This document shows positions 24,405 to 36,398 of a DNA stretch of 64,000 nucleotides, one piece after another (the stretch's first letter is position 1; every line of letters begins with the position of its first letter). The stretch is taken from assembly GCA_030770535.1 (NCBI GenBank), contig JASVEC010000002.1, forward strand, positions 806,001 to 870,000, given 5' to 3'. Under the pieces are notes generated by a model. It did not search any database. It saw nothing but the letters and a program-made list of their open reading frames with translations, and was not told the DNA's origin. Source of the DNA: Batkoa obscura. Taxonomy: Eukaryota; Entomophthoromycota; Entomophthoromycetes; Entomophthorales; Batkoaceae. Made by a program: the position numbers and the translations under genes.

Positions 24405-27400
24405 ATGGAAAGTATATTAAGTAAATGTGGAATAGAAATAGATAGGGAGAATATATCGATAGGCAAGATTCTATGAAGTTTTTTAATGATAAATTAAAGG
24501 TTCTGTAGGTCTGGATTTTGTGTTTGTTAAACAAAAGTTAAAGAATTACTTCGAAAATAATGAAGATAAAGTTTCCGAATTTATTTCCGACTTATCAACT
24601 TATATCGATGAAGACTCAAGATTATTAAAATGTATGTATCCGATTTTAGATTATAAAGAGGAAGTCAATTTAAAGTAAATAGAAATCGCATATTTGAAGG
24701 ATAGTGTCTAATCTTTATTAGTGCGTTTACTAAGAATGATTCATTGATCCAATTATTGTTATCAACATCCATCTTACAAGATGAATTACTTCCATTGCTA
24801 TTAGGAAAATTAGCTGAGATGTGTAATGCTAAGGGAAAGTAATAATTATTTTGTTTATTTGATAGTTAATATAATTGTAGTATTAATATGGATTTAGTAA
24901 AAAGTATTATAAATCAATTTCGTTGGTTAGATCAATTAAATGAGCCTCGAGACTTACTAGAACAGTTAGTATCTGTAAGTAGAATGTTTTTATGATTTAT
25001 TAGTTTGCTAATGTAATTTAGTTAGTTGAAATATGTCCACTTAAAATTCAATATGAAATTATTCAAACATTACCAGAGATTTTTATTGATATAGATCAAA
25101 CAGTAAGGATTTAATTTAAAAATAAAATAACATGCTGATTTTCATAGGATTTATTAGAAAGACTAACGTCACTCGCTTCAAAGAATAGTGATCTATTTGT
25201 CCCAGTAATTGAATGTTTAGGAGCATTAAATATACCAACTGATGATTTGGTAATTAAATTTAATATAAATTAGCTTAGTGCTAATCATTAGTAGGATTAT
25301 ACAGTTGAACTTGTAATTAATAGATTAAATTCAATTGATATAGAAAATTTAGCAACAGCCGTTCAATTTTTATTAGCAAGTTCGAATGAGGAGAATCTAT
25401 TAAAAATGTTACAAAGTATTAGAGAAAAGATTAAGATTGATCAAATATTAAAGTTTCAAATCAATAAAAGCAACATGGAAACAAGTAATCTTAATAGAGT
25501 TGATAATAACAAAGCGAATAAATCCCAATCTTGTTCAATGATTTTAGATACAATCAATTCTTCCCTACTAATTAATAATCAATTAAAGAACTCTTGGATA
25601 AGAACAATTGAATCTATTTATAAACAACATTCAATTTATATATTGGATATATTGGCCTTAGGAATGATGCATTCAATCCCAGCGATGAAGAAAAAAGTAA
25701 AAGAAACTATTAAATCAAAAGTATCAGTTGGAGTAATAACACCTAATTTGATTCAGGATACAATAGAAAATTACCTTCAATTAATACAAAAAAGTACGAT
25801 AGATTTCCTTTCAATAGCCGAATATTTAAATAGAGAAGCAAAGACAGATCACCAGCTTGGGGATATGTCCGTTAAATTGTATACATTGATATTTTTACAT
25901 TCAGATATATTTTTTCGACAAGAAACAGTTGGCTCAATAATTACACATATAGGCTCTGGCAATAAATGGGAAATTGATTATGCCTTAGAAGCTTTAGATA
26001 AAATAACAAAGGAAGATAGCATTGGACTAAGTCAATTTTTAATATTTATTCAAGGTATATTAGATTATTTAGATAAATTATCTTTATCTCAAATAGCCAA
26101 ATTATTTGAAATTTACGCTTCACTATCCATAGTTGAAAAAGCAGATATGAGTGAAGGTGTTTTTTATAATGAATTGAATATAGTTATACGTAAACAATTA
26201 ACTCATCCATCCGAAAAATATAAAGTTATTGGTATAACAGCCTGTATTTCGATGATTAAACAAATGAACAAATTATATAAAAATGAGTTAGAAAATTCAA
26301 CATTATTAGGATCCAGTAAAAATACAATGGATTCAAAAAACTATCCAATTTATTTAAGAATTATTTCCATACTACAATTAATACAAACTGTATGTCCAAA
26401 ATATCACTCTTCTTTATCTTTAACTTGTAATCAATTAGCAGAAATTATAATATCACAAGAATTACATCTTAATATAGTAGAATGGTTATTTGATAATTTT
26501 GCTATTACGTTTTGTGATTTATTTTTATTTGTTAAAAGTGATGATACTAATAAATTTACCTTAATGCCAACATGGCCTAAATCATTTAATATAGTAGTAT
26601 GGGATGATTTAAACGAAACGGAAGGAGATTTAGCTATTAATATCTTACCAACAGTAATAAGTTACTATTATAATCCGCGTGAAAGTATTCATCCAGATTT
26701 AGTGTGTTCTTTATTTAAATTGTATCAGGCATGTGAATATTATTTAAAAAAAAATTTAGATGAAATTGGTAGCTTATTATTGTGTGGTATCTTAATGTTT
26801 AATAAAGAGAATTTGGATGATATTATGTATACGGGTGAAACTGGGCTAGTTGATTGTCTTACTATTAGTTTAATTATTGCTTCAAATTGGTATAGGGAAC
26901 TTATCAATGCTTTTTGCCAATTTTCAGATCCTTTTATTCAATCTAAAATCAAAGAAAGGTTATCGGGTTTAGTTGCATTGGAAGATACATTAAGTAAATT
27001 TATGTTAAATAGGCAACATTTAGCATATACAGGATTTTTTTTAGAATATAATAATTCAAAACAAAATTTACATAATATATCCCCAATTGAAGCTAGAAAG
27101 TTTTTACATCCCTTGGATTTTCAGATTACAAAGTTTATATTTCCAAAAGAATTACCAGAAAATGTAGAAGAATATCCACAATTACAATTGGGAAAAGAAG
27201 AATGTAATTATATTTTAGACAATTTTAAAATTAAGTTGCAACAAAGTTTTTCTGAATCAGAACTAAATTTAAATACAAATTTTAAAGTAAATTATCAAGA
27301 GATATTGCCAATTATAAATGGTTTATGTAATTATCTTAAGTTGGTTGTGTACACTTTAAGTATTGAAGATGAAATTGAAGATAACGAAGAAATATCGTTA

Positions 27401-28750
27401 AGTTTAGATTGCTTACAAATACTAAAAGAACAAAGTCATTTGTTTAAAAAAGAAAGTAAAATAATTAATTCAAAAATATATCAAGAATTATCAAGTTTAA
27501 CAAAATATGTAATGAATTTTAATCTATCATTAAAAATACAAAAGTTATTATCTATTATATATAAAGAGAATCCAAATCAATTTAAAAAGAATAATCAAAT
27601 ATTTGATTATATTAAACAAATAAATTCAAAGAAATTGGGTACTAGATATTCTGTTAAAAATAAGGAAGCTTTAATTTATTTATTAAAAGAAGAATTTTAT
27701 TATTCAGAGAATCGATTAGAAATATTAAAATACTATTTGAATAATTTATTAGAACCTGTAACACAAGACAATACTGAATTAATAGAAGCCAACTTCCCTA
27801 ATTTTAATATTGCTATGTTACCAATCTATTATAAAATCATTTCTTCACAGTTAATAGAATTGACTAATAGTATTCAAATCGAGGAAAATATTGAAGACCA
27901 AGGAGTTATTAAATTTATAACAATCTTATTAGATTTATGGCACAAATTAATTAATATAGCAACAAAATATTCAGATCATGCTCTTCTATTAACCACGATT
28001 CAATATGGACGACAATTTGTGGATAATTTTATTAAAACTATACTTCCGTTTTTAGATTATTATTTACCCCACCATCGGCAAAAGGTGTTATTTATATTGA
28101 AAAATACGCAATTGAGTACAAGAAAATTACAGGTAGTTTTATTGTTACTTAGACAGAAAATGAATGTAGAAATTGATATATTTTTTATTTACTTAGAATA
28201 TATGTAATGAAATTAAAACCAAAGGAAAAGCTTTAGCATCAGCGGTTCCTTCATGTAGAGCTAGTTTAGAAAAGTTAATATTACAAGTAAGAAAACTATT
28301 TAAAGAACACAATGTATTAGACGCTTATGATATTGGTAAGTTTAGAATATGTCTATGCATTTTAGAAAAATATATAGTAATTAAATTGACTTTTAGGTAA
28401 TTTAAAACATCGTGCAATAGATGGAAATTTAATATCTTCTCAATATCAAAATGAAGACATTTTAAGTCAAAATGAAAGTTCATTAGATGAAGAAGTGGAG
28501 ATTAATGTCTTGGTAAGCGAGATCTAAACTATTTTTTTTAGCAATTGTTAATTGTTTATATTTGTATTTTTTATTTTTAGCCAAGTAAAAAGAAAAGAGC
28601 TAAAGTACCATTTGGTGGCAAAAAAAGTAAGAAGAATAAAGAAGCTCAAGTGGAAAATAGAGCAAATGAAGAAAGTGGAGAGAATGAAGAAAACAGTAAT
28701 CAAAGTGGAGATAACAATGATATTGTTGGATTTTATGATGATGATGAATA
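24405..28750 (+). CDS. FANCD2: Fanconi anaemia group D2 protein
   Basis: Central protein of interstrand cross-link repair. In animals it is mono-ubiquitinated with FANCI by the FA core complex. About ten exons; the largest is 25300-28185. The protein is about 1,300 residues, close to the family norm. Matches include LDFVFVKQKLKNYF near the N-terminus, FFRQETVGSIITHIGSGNK, GILDYLDKLSLSQIAKLFE, and the C-terminal segment with YDIGNLKHRAIDGN. The ubiquitin-acceptor segment is conserved as VIRKQLTHPSEKYKVIGI, with the lysine codon at 26192-26194 matching human K561. The tail is acidic with a basic patch SKKKRAKVPFGGKK. The first intron appears to be GC-AG (24463-24508), because without it the frame stops early. 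The gene converges with PTC7. Confidence 0.93.
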
Positions 28751-29011
28751 GATTAGTAAATTAATTGTATTTGGATGCTTAATAAAATTCGGAATGCCTA
28801 ATAATTTTTATTACTTAATTTGTATTATTTTCATGTTTGATTTTAATTTTATTTTAATATAAATACTAGTATAGAAAAAGTAGAAAATAAACATAAATGT
28901 AGAATGTGAAATATAAAATAAATATCAAAATAAAATCAAAAAACGATTTAATAAAAAAAAGAAAGAGAAGGTGCTTAATTTTAGTTAAGAAAAACAGCTC
29001 TAAGTTCAAGT

Positions 29012-30298
29012 TTACAATTGAGCCAATTTTGATTTTTTAGTAACTAAAGCCACTACTACAGTAATATCGTCCATTTTACCTCCTTTAAACCTATAGCCAT
29101 GTTTCTCAGCTTCTTTACTAAATGGACTATCTTTATTTTTATCTTTAGCTCTAAGTCTAGCTTTTTTAACCAAAGAACCCGCAACTTTATTAGTATAACC
29201 TTTTAATAAGTCTTGATTTTTTTTACTAGCTAACAATAATTGATTCAAATTATCAGGTTCATTTACTTTAATTTCCATCTCGATATCATTTAAAAATAAA
29301 TTATCAAATAAACCATCCGTACCAAATACAATTAAATCTCCATGTTCCAATTGAATTTTAGCCAATAAACCATCTTTAGGTTGATTCAATATATGATTAC
29401 CTTTATTTAATTCAGGTGGGATAATTGATAATTGATAAGGTGCATTAAAATAATGAGTTGTTTCTTTAGCTTGATATACTGATTTTCCATTTCTAATTAC
29501 AACATACCCAGAATCTCCTAAATTAATTGAACTTAAAATAGAAGTTTCACTATCAATAACAGCCAAACAAGCGGTGCTACTACCTGCTTTTACTTTTCTT
29601 TCGTTTTTTAATTGTTTATAAGAATTATCTAAGATACTCAAGGGTTCCAGTTCATTGACAATGCCCATGTTTTGACAATTAATTTGACATTTATTCATTA
29701 ATTCCCATGCAAATTGAGAAGGGTCAACACCAACTTCAGACCAACCACCAACACCGTCAGCAATACCTAAAATAATAATTAACAATTAATACTAAAATAA
29801 CAGTTTCAATTATTCCCGCTTACCTATACAATACTTCTCCTGTACAATGCTAGTAAAGAATGCATCTTCCCCACAATCTGCTAAGCACCAAACAGGTAAA
29901 TTAGCTCTGGGCCTTTTAGGTGCCCAAGCAGCCCCAATGGTAATGTCACAAGGAGAACTATCCTTTAAATCAGGTTTAATAGGATCTAATTCCTTCAATG
30001 TGGCGATTGACAAAGTGGAATAGCCAGCATATAAAGGGGGTGAAAACATGATAGCATTTTGATAAAACTTAGTACCAGTAGAATAAGAAGAAGATTGGGA
30101 CCATGGACCAGAGGAAGAGGAGGTGGAAAAGGACATGGATTGTCTCTTTATTGGAATATTTCGAGAGAGTGAGGTATAAGTGTTGGTCATTTTAATATTT
30201 TTTAAGATCAAGTTACTACTTTTGTAAGTAGGTGAAGCAAGTAAAGAAGATTGAGAAATACCATTTAATTTTAAACCATGTAAAGCCCAAGCTATCAT
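29012..30298 (-). CDS. PTC7: PTC7-type mitochondrial PP2C protein phosphatase
   Basis: Two exons (30298-29824 and 29766-29012) joined at YCIG|IADGVGGWSEVG encode about 410 residues. The N-terminus is Ser-rich and basic, without early acidic residues, fitting mitochondrial import. The PP2C core shows the metal ligands in GEDAFF and ADGVGGW, the GDSGYVV strand, FGTDGLFDNL and KMDDITVVVA. This combination is typical of the PTC7/PPTC7 subfamily, which dephosphorylates mitochondrial proteins and affects coenzyme Q synthesis. The 57 bp intron is a multiple of three but carries an in-frame stop. Retention would therefore truncate the protein, unlike the retained PTC7 intron of budding yeast. Confidence 0.92.
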
Positions 30299-30737
30299 GG
30301 TACTTATTAATTGTAATAGTAAATCGAATTCCAGTTTGTAAAATAAAATCAGATGTTAACTTAGTTTTATTATGGTTTGTTTATTTTTGATCAGGGATAG
30401 AATCTTCTTGAAAAAAAAGTGCAAAAATATTTCTTTGGAAATTATGATCCTGACTTTTTATCAGCTTTAATAGGGGTGAGTTTACTATAAATTATGAGCT
30501 CACCTTACTTATTAATTGTATCAAATTTAATTATCAACCAATAGTAATTCGTCTCTTATCCTTAGCTTATTTGTTCTTCTAAATAAATTTCAGTTTTCGT
30601 TAACAACTGGTAAAACTTGGGCTTATCTAATAACTGGCAAAATTTAAAGCTTATATATGACAGAAATTTTAGAAGTTTAAATAATAATAAAACATGATTA
30701 AATAGTAACAATCATAAATTAATAAATAAACATTGAT
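30299..30737. other. Intergenic region between PTC7 and the myosin light chain
   Basis: 440 bp between two minus-strand genes. Two imperfect copies of AACTGG(T/C)AAAA...GCTTAT occur at about 30605-30650. No gene is seen; it should contain the PTC7 promoter. Confidence 0.4.
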
Positions 30738-31474
30738 TTATTCTCCATGTTTCAATACTCTAACAAATTCATTATAATTAAAGTTATTTTTTCTATCTAA
30801 TGGAGCTCCTTTAAACATGATATCCACCTAAAAACAAAAATCAATACCACATTTCCTTAGATAATTTCAAATTCATTCTTACCTCTTCATCAGTAAACCT
30901 ATCTCCCATCGTTGTCATATATTCTCTCAAATCATCAGCATTAATAAATCCTTTGCCTTCATCATCAAAACATTCAAAAGCTGCTAAAATATCTGCTTCG
31001 GGATCCGTGCCAGATAATTTTTCTCCCATTAAAGTCAAGAACATAGTAAAATTAATACTACCAGGTGCTTGTTTAATCATATCATCGATATATTCATCTG
31101 TTGGGTTTTGACCTAGGGGAGGGATTAATTCGATGTTATTGTGGATGATAAAAACGGGATAATTGTGATGGATAAATATAAATAAAGAATAAACATCAAT
31201 AATCCTTATTTTACCAAAATTAAAATTAAAATTTTACTAACCTAAAGAAGCTAACATATCCTTTAAATCTTCCTTATCTACAAAACCATCTGAATCATGG
31301 TCAAACATGGAAAAGGCTTCTTTAAATTCAGCTATTTGTTTTTGATCAAAGATTGCAAATACATTGCTATTTTGACGTACAGCACGTTTCTTTTTTTGTT
31401 TTCTCATAGACTATGAGAAGGATAGTTAGTTGTCTTTAATAATTTTGGGTTGATGATTGTGATAAAGTTACCAT
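30738..31474 (-). CDS. RLC1: Myosin regulatory light chain
   Basis: EF-hand protein that binds the neck of type II myosin and supports actomyosin ring function in cytokinesis. Exons read [22 protein letters not shown], then [19 protein letters not shown] (intact EF-hand 1 with [12 protein letters not shown]). Later come [19 protein letters not shown] and the last hand [19 protein letters not shown], ending LKHGE. The motif RQNSNVF corresponds to the phosphorylatable RATSNVF of animal regulatory light chains, so the serine is kept. Length is about 165 residues. As in MCM2, the ATG (31474-31472) is followed at once by an intron (GTAACTTT...CTCATAG); a second ATG three codons in is possible. Confidence 0.92.
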
Positions 31475-32629
31475 TTGTGCTGGATCGGGGTTTTTAATGA
31501 AATTGAAGTTGATGTGTTTGTAAAATTGAACTTTATTAAAAGAGTGGCTAACTAAACCCTAAATTTTGGAAAACGTCAATTCTTGGAGTTAGCTTTAGGT
31601 CTACTATTTTCATTGGCTCACTTTATTTTTTGGGAATGGGAAAACATTTGTCTAGATATAAACTATTAAATTCAGACTTTTTAAAACTGAAGTTATTTTA
31701 TGCATATTTATATACTCATTAAAAGTAAAAGCTGTCAAATTTGCAAAAAAAATTATTGAGCTAATATTGTATTTGCTATTTTCATTTATTATTTCCGTAT
31801 ACTATTGAAAAATAATCACACCTTTTAAAAAAACTACTATTTTACTAAGTAATTGAACATAAAAAAATAGATGACCAAATAAAGTATATATATGAAAATT
31901 TTATTTTAATAAATTGATATTAAATTCATAGTAAGATAATAGTCAATCCCTTGATGAGGATGACAATATTTTCATTAATAAAATAGATGTAAAGAATGAA
32001 AAAGATGTTAAAACTTTTAACTATGTTTGCAGTTGGTAAATCATAACTATTAAGCCAGATAGTAAAACTTCAATCTTATTAAGGTTATAATTGCCATCTA
32101 AGCTTTCAATTAATACCATTTTTTTATCATTGATAATTAATTATATAACTGAAACTGTATTTTGTTTATTGTTTTTGTACGTAAGCTTGATAAGAATGAC
32201 ATTGATATTATTTGACGTCAATTCATTTAGTAAACCATTTCAGTTCTTTTCTTTAGTGTGTCTGAATCACTAGATTTGGAGGAGATTAATGAATAACAAT
32301 AAGCTCTAATTATGGTGGTCAAAAAATAATAGTGAAAGCAGCCAACTTGTAGGTTATGCTATTGTTTTTATTGCTGATCAAACGCTTTTTTTAGGATGAT
32401 AATCGTTAGCTAAGTTTAATTCGATCCATGTAATCTTCTGATAAATACAACCATTTAGTTGTATTATTAGACTGATAAAATATTTCATTAAGTCAGTGGA
32501 CAATTTACATTAATAACTGTTTTACTTAGCTTTATAGCTATAACTGCATTTCAGTTTCTTTAATTACTTTTTTTGTTTTTTATTTGTTTTATTATTTGAA
32601 ATAAACTAGCATTTATGAAAGAACAAAAT

Positions 32630-32717
32630 TGGAAGTGTTTTTTTATTTCATTACTTACGTTTTCTAAGTCCTATTAAGTGGAAATACTGTTAGTAAAGTT
32701 CTTAAAAATACATCCAC
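32630..32717 (-). mobile_element. ~97 bp MITE, copy 12
   Basis: TGGAAGTGTTTTTTTATTTC...ATACATCCAC, diverged. AAAT flanks both ends when the left edge is placed at 32630. Confidence 0.75.
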
Positions 32718-33509
32718 AAATATTTTCATTTAAGCACACTTCAAACTTTTTTATCAAAAAGCTTCCTTATTATAACTCATAGTACATATGAGCCAATCAT
32801 AAGCAGCTGATTTGGTTGAATATGTGTTCAATTATATAAACTGCCCTATGAGATACGGTTTGAGTTCCTCTGGAAGCCTGATAATTTTTTTTTAATAATT
32901 GATTTCAAATCGTAAAATAAATTATAAAATACCAATCAAATGTTTGTTTAATAATAAATACAATATGTAAAAGCATATAACTTAGCAATCCATACTACAT
33001 AGAAATAGTATTGAAAACTAACAATCGCTACCATATCCCTTATTCATCTTTTGATCCTTCTTTTTGGATCAAATAAACTATTGAAGGCTTAAGCTTTAAT
33101 ATCAAATCACCAAAGCTATTTGAATCAAAAGCTTGAGATTTGGGGGATTTAAAAGAGCAAAGAGTTAATAGACTAGATATTTCTATTAGACTTTATGAAA
33201 TCCTACATATCAAAACAAAAACTGTTACGTATATTTAGTGGTATTTTTTATTTTCTATAATCTTCCATTAATAAATAACTAACTGTGACTAATCTTAGAT
33301 CTTTTGCTAATGCATAGCCAGCTATAAAGGAAAGTAAGCTACTGCTTTTGTTGATAACTGATAGACTAGACTCATTGAGAATACATCCGCTTCTATGTTA
33401 CTAAACCTAAGGCTTGATTCTGATTGCTACAAATTATACTATTTACTTACAATATAGCAATTATTATTACGAATTTTATTGTTATAGATGATAAGTGTTA
33501 ATTACAATT

Positions 33510-33608
33510 GGAGGTGTTTTTTTCGGCTTCATTATTTTTTCCATCTTTTAAGCGCTATTTGAGTGGAAAACTTGTTAGTAAAATTCTTAAACAAAAAAAT
33601 ATATCCCC
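33510..33608 (-). mobile_element. ~97 bp MITE, copy 13
   Basis: GGAGGTGTTTTTTTCGGC...ATATATCCCC with core intact. Flanks AATT/AATG differ by one base. Confidence 0.85.
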
Positions 33609-33887
33609 AATGGTGAATTGTTTTAGAAATGCTTTTAGGCATATGGAGTCAATCGGTATAGCACTTGATTTTGGAAACCGAAAAAACTATCAATGTTGGA
33701 TTTATTGCTATTAATGTAATACCTTGTCACTAGTTTTTCATTTTATAATAGTTGATGAAAGGGCTATTAGCACTATCAGTCAAATTTGTTATTTTTCCCT
33801 TTAAACAGCTCTTTCTGTAAGTCAATCCTTTGAATTTTATCTAATAAATTGGATTAAAGCGATTTTGTTTTGGTAATATTAATAGAC

Positions 33888-33985
33888 GGGGATGTATTTT
33901 TGTATTTAAGAATTTTACTGACAATTTTTCCACATAAATAGCGCTTAAAAAATGGAAAAATAATGAAACTAAAAAAAACAGCCCC
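33888..33985 (+). mobile_element. ~97 bp MITE, copy 14
   Basis: GGGGATGTATTTTTGTA...AACAGCCCC flanked by a perfect, non-palindromic AGAC duplication (33884-33887 and 33986-33989). This is one of the best witnesses for a 4-bp target duplication. Confidence 0.92.
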
Positions 33986-34239
33986 AGACCTTATACTAAA
34001 TTGTAAGAATTTCAAAATAACCTAGTTATATTGATATTAACCCGTTTCATTTCAATTTAAAAATACTTTAAACATACACTTTAAACCTTTATTCTTTTTC
34101 GTTATTTTACAAAAATATACAATAAATAATTGAGCGCCATTAGCTTGAGAAATTCTAGAACCCATTTTATTGAATAAAGACTTTATAGATAACAAAGTTT
34201 AAAATACAGTGTTTTCTGAGCTAGTTATTTTTAACATCT

Positions 34240-34337
34240 GGAGATGTTTTTTTTGTCTTTATTAGTTTTTCCATTTTTAAGCACTATTCCAGTGGAGAGA
34301 TTATTAGCAAAATTCTTAAACGAAAAAATACATCCCC
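34240..34337 (-). mobile_element. ~97 bp MITE, copy 15
   Basis: GGAGATGTTTTTTTTGTC...ATACATCCCC flanked by a perfect ATCT duplication (34236-34239 and 34338-34341). Confidence 0.9.
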
Positions 34338-34944
34338 ATCTTTTGAAGCAACTTTGGATTTTTTTACTATTTTTTATTCATTTTTTAAAATTTACTAAAA
34401 ATAAAAGTCATCTCTATTATATGTAAGGAGATTGATTGACTACTTTAGCTGAAATATCTTTTATTAAATTGAATGAATTTATAATTTAATGTTATTTCTC
34501 CCTTAAAATAAGGTATTTTTATAAAATAAACAGACAACAAGGGTATAAAAAATGCATATCCTGCTTTAAAATATGTGGATACTTGAAAATTTTCAAGTTG
34601 CCGTTTATCTAAGTGGTATCATAAAAGCATTAAAACTTTAGTGTGCTATCTACACTGATACCGTTTTTGTTTAAGTTACTAAAGAAGACTATCTGTAATA
34701 ATGATAATAATAATAATATTTCTATTTGATTATTTTTATTTTTAATAAGTTATATAACAGTTATTTAACTATATATTCAAAATAGTTTGTGTCAATGGCA
34801 ATGACCTAATTTTTTCAACCAAACTAACTTTTAATTGTTAAGATTTTTCAAAATAACATAAGTCCAAACAACATCTTTGTTATAAAGGTGCTCTAAGGAA
34901 TCTGAGCTAGTTTTCTAATACCAATCCAGCTATAAACATGATAT

Positions 34945-35042
34945 GGGGTGTTTTTTTTGACTTCATTACTTTTTCCATCTTTTAAGCACTATTTAAGCGG
35001 AAATTTTATTAGCAAAATCCCTAAACACAAAAATATATTCCC
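34945..35042 (-). mobile_element. ~97 bp MITE, copy 16
   Basis: GGGGTGTTTTTTTTGAC...ATATATTCCC with perfect ATAT flanks. Confidence 0.87.
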
Positions 35043-35214
35043 ATATCTTAAAACTTTTTAAACCATTTTTAGAAAATATTAAATATTTTCGTTTTAAATA
35101 ATAAGCTATTAGAGCTTTTATTATGCGAAAATATATCTGGTTAATTTATATAAATAAACTTTAATATATATAATATAGTAAGCGTTTTATAGATATATAG
35201 TTCAATCTTTACAT

Positions 35215-35337
35215 GAGGATGCATTTTGTTTAAGAATTTTACTAACAAATGTCCCGCTTAAATAGTGCTTAAAAGATGGAAAAAGTAATGAAGTAAAAAA
35301 AACACTCACCAAGTGATAAATTCAAAAAAACATTCTC
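35215..35337 (+). mobile_element. ~97 bp MITE, copy 17, uncertain right end
   Basis: GAGGATGCATTTTGTTTAAG with the core. The right end has two candidates, AACACTCAC at 35307 and AACATTCTC at 35337, as if the terminal 30 bp had been duplicated or a second end joined on. Confidence 0.7.
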
Positions 35338-35624
35338 ATGTATAGTTTCAATGTATTTAATAATTTAGATTAGATGAATTTAATTAATAAAATCCTTTTA
35401 ATTAATTTTTGGCTTAATTTTAAAAATATAAAATAATTTTGATCCTAATTATTATTACAACTTGTTTTTTTGTATTCAATAGTAATTCCGCTAACCTACA
35501 ATATAAATTATGATAAAACAACTTAGAACTGTGTCGCCGGTATTTTTACTTTTTAATGAATAATTCATTTTTGTAAAACTTTCAAAAATTGAATAAAAAA
35601 GTGAAACTAGCTTTAACACCCCCA

Positions 35625-36284
35625 TGTGAAATCTGGTTCTTCCGAAATTAGCTAGACTAATGACCATAAAGCATTCTACTACAGCTCCATATTATCCTGA
35701 AACTAACGGAATGGTTGAGAGAGTAAATGGTACACTAGTACGTATACTAAGGAAGCTGGCTTTCGATAAAACTAGCTCTTGGGATGAATATCTACATTCT
35801 GCCATTTTAGCATATAGATATTCAGTACATAGCATTACCAAAAAATCCCCTTTTGTTATGCTTTATAGGAGATATCCGGGACTTCCCATATCATTTGCTC
35901 CTTTGATGGTTAGACAAGAAGAGATGAGCCCTGACATGTAGTTGCCTAAACTAACAAAAAAACCAATAGCTATCCAAGTTGACGCCTTTAATGCATTCAC
36001 AGACTCGAAAACAAGGAGGTATCTACAAGATATATTTCGACTTCTTCGTCTAGCTGTCTTCAAAGTAGGTGATATCGTTTATCTGTATCCCTCCTGTAAT
36101 CAATCTAGAAAAAATAAATTAGCATTGAAATGGGATGGACCATATGAAGTCATACATAAACACTTGTATGATAGCTATTCAATTAAACATAAACGAACAA
36201 GCGTTATATATAACCGAATCCATGCCAAGTTTCTCAAATCAGCAATGTGATTCAATGAATACAATTTGTAACTAGTCAAATTGT

Positions 36285-36315
<31 letters not shown>

Positions 36316-36398
36316 GAAGATTAATTGTTTTGGCCATCTCATAGGTTCTCGGTAAGTAAGCCATAAAAATTCACTATACCAAATCATAGGGAGGGAAA
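35625..36398 (+). mobile_element. Truncated Ty3/Gypsy retrotransposon fossil (integrase end)
   Basis: A 13-bp stub matching one LTR end (35625-35637) is followed directly by the 3' part of a pol region. It shows the integrase motif PYYPETNGMVERVNGTL of Ty3/Gypsy elements. It also shows the C-terminal integrase tail with LKWDGPYEV. A TAA-triplet run and a polypurine tract (AGGGAGGGAAA) then lead into the LTR at 36399. Gag, protease, reverse transcriptase and RNase H are missing. The element is broken: it lacks its 5' part, and at least one further break is seen in what remains. Divergence among LTR copies suggests an old insertion. Confidence 0.85.
36288..36313. repeat. (TAA)n microsatellite
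   Basis: About eight TAA/ATA triplets between the integrase fragment and the polypurine tract. Confidence 0.8.

Larger units (their letters stand above)
31475..35624. other. Gene-free repeat graveyard
   Basis: No intact host gene. It holds MITE copies 12-17. Coding-like scraps occur at about 31950-32035 (LDEDDNIFINKIDVKNEKD, plus strand) and 32305-32395. Another is at about 33185-33060 (FDSNSFGDLILKLKPSIVYL, minus strand). None is long enough to identify. Confidence 0.5.

Noticed and set aside
32091-32273. 60-residue hydrophobic frame
   Set aside because: Low-complexity Leu/Ile/Phe content expected from T-rich DNA, in a region full of repeats.
33508-33714. 68-residue open frame
   Set aside because: Its first half is simply MITE copy 13 translated. 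The same frame appears in copies 15 and 21 and carries no protein-like conservation.
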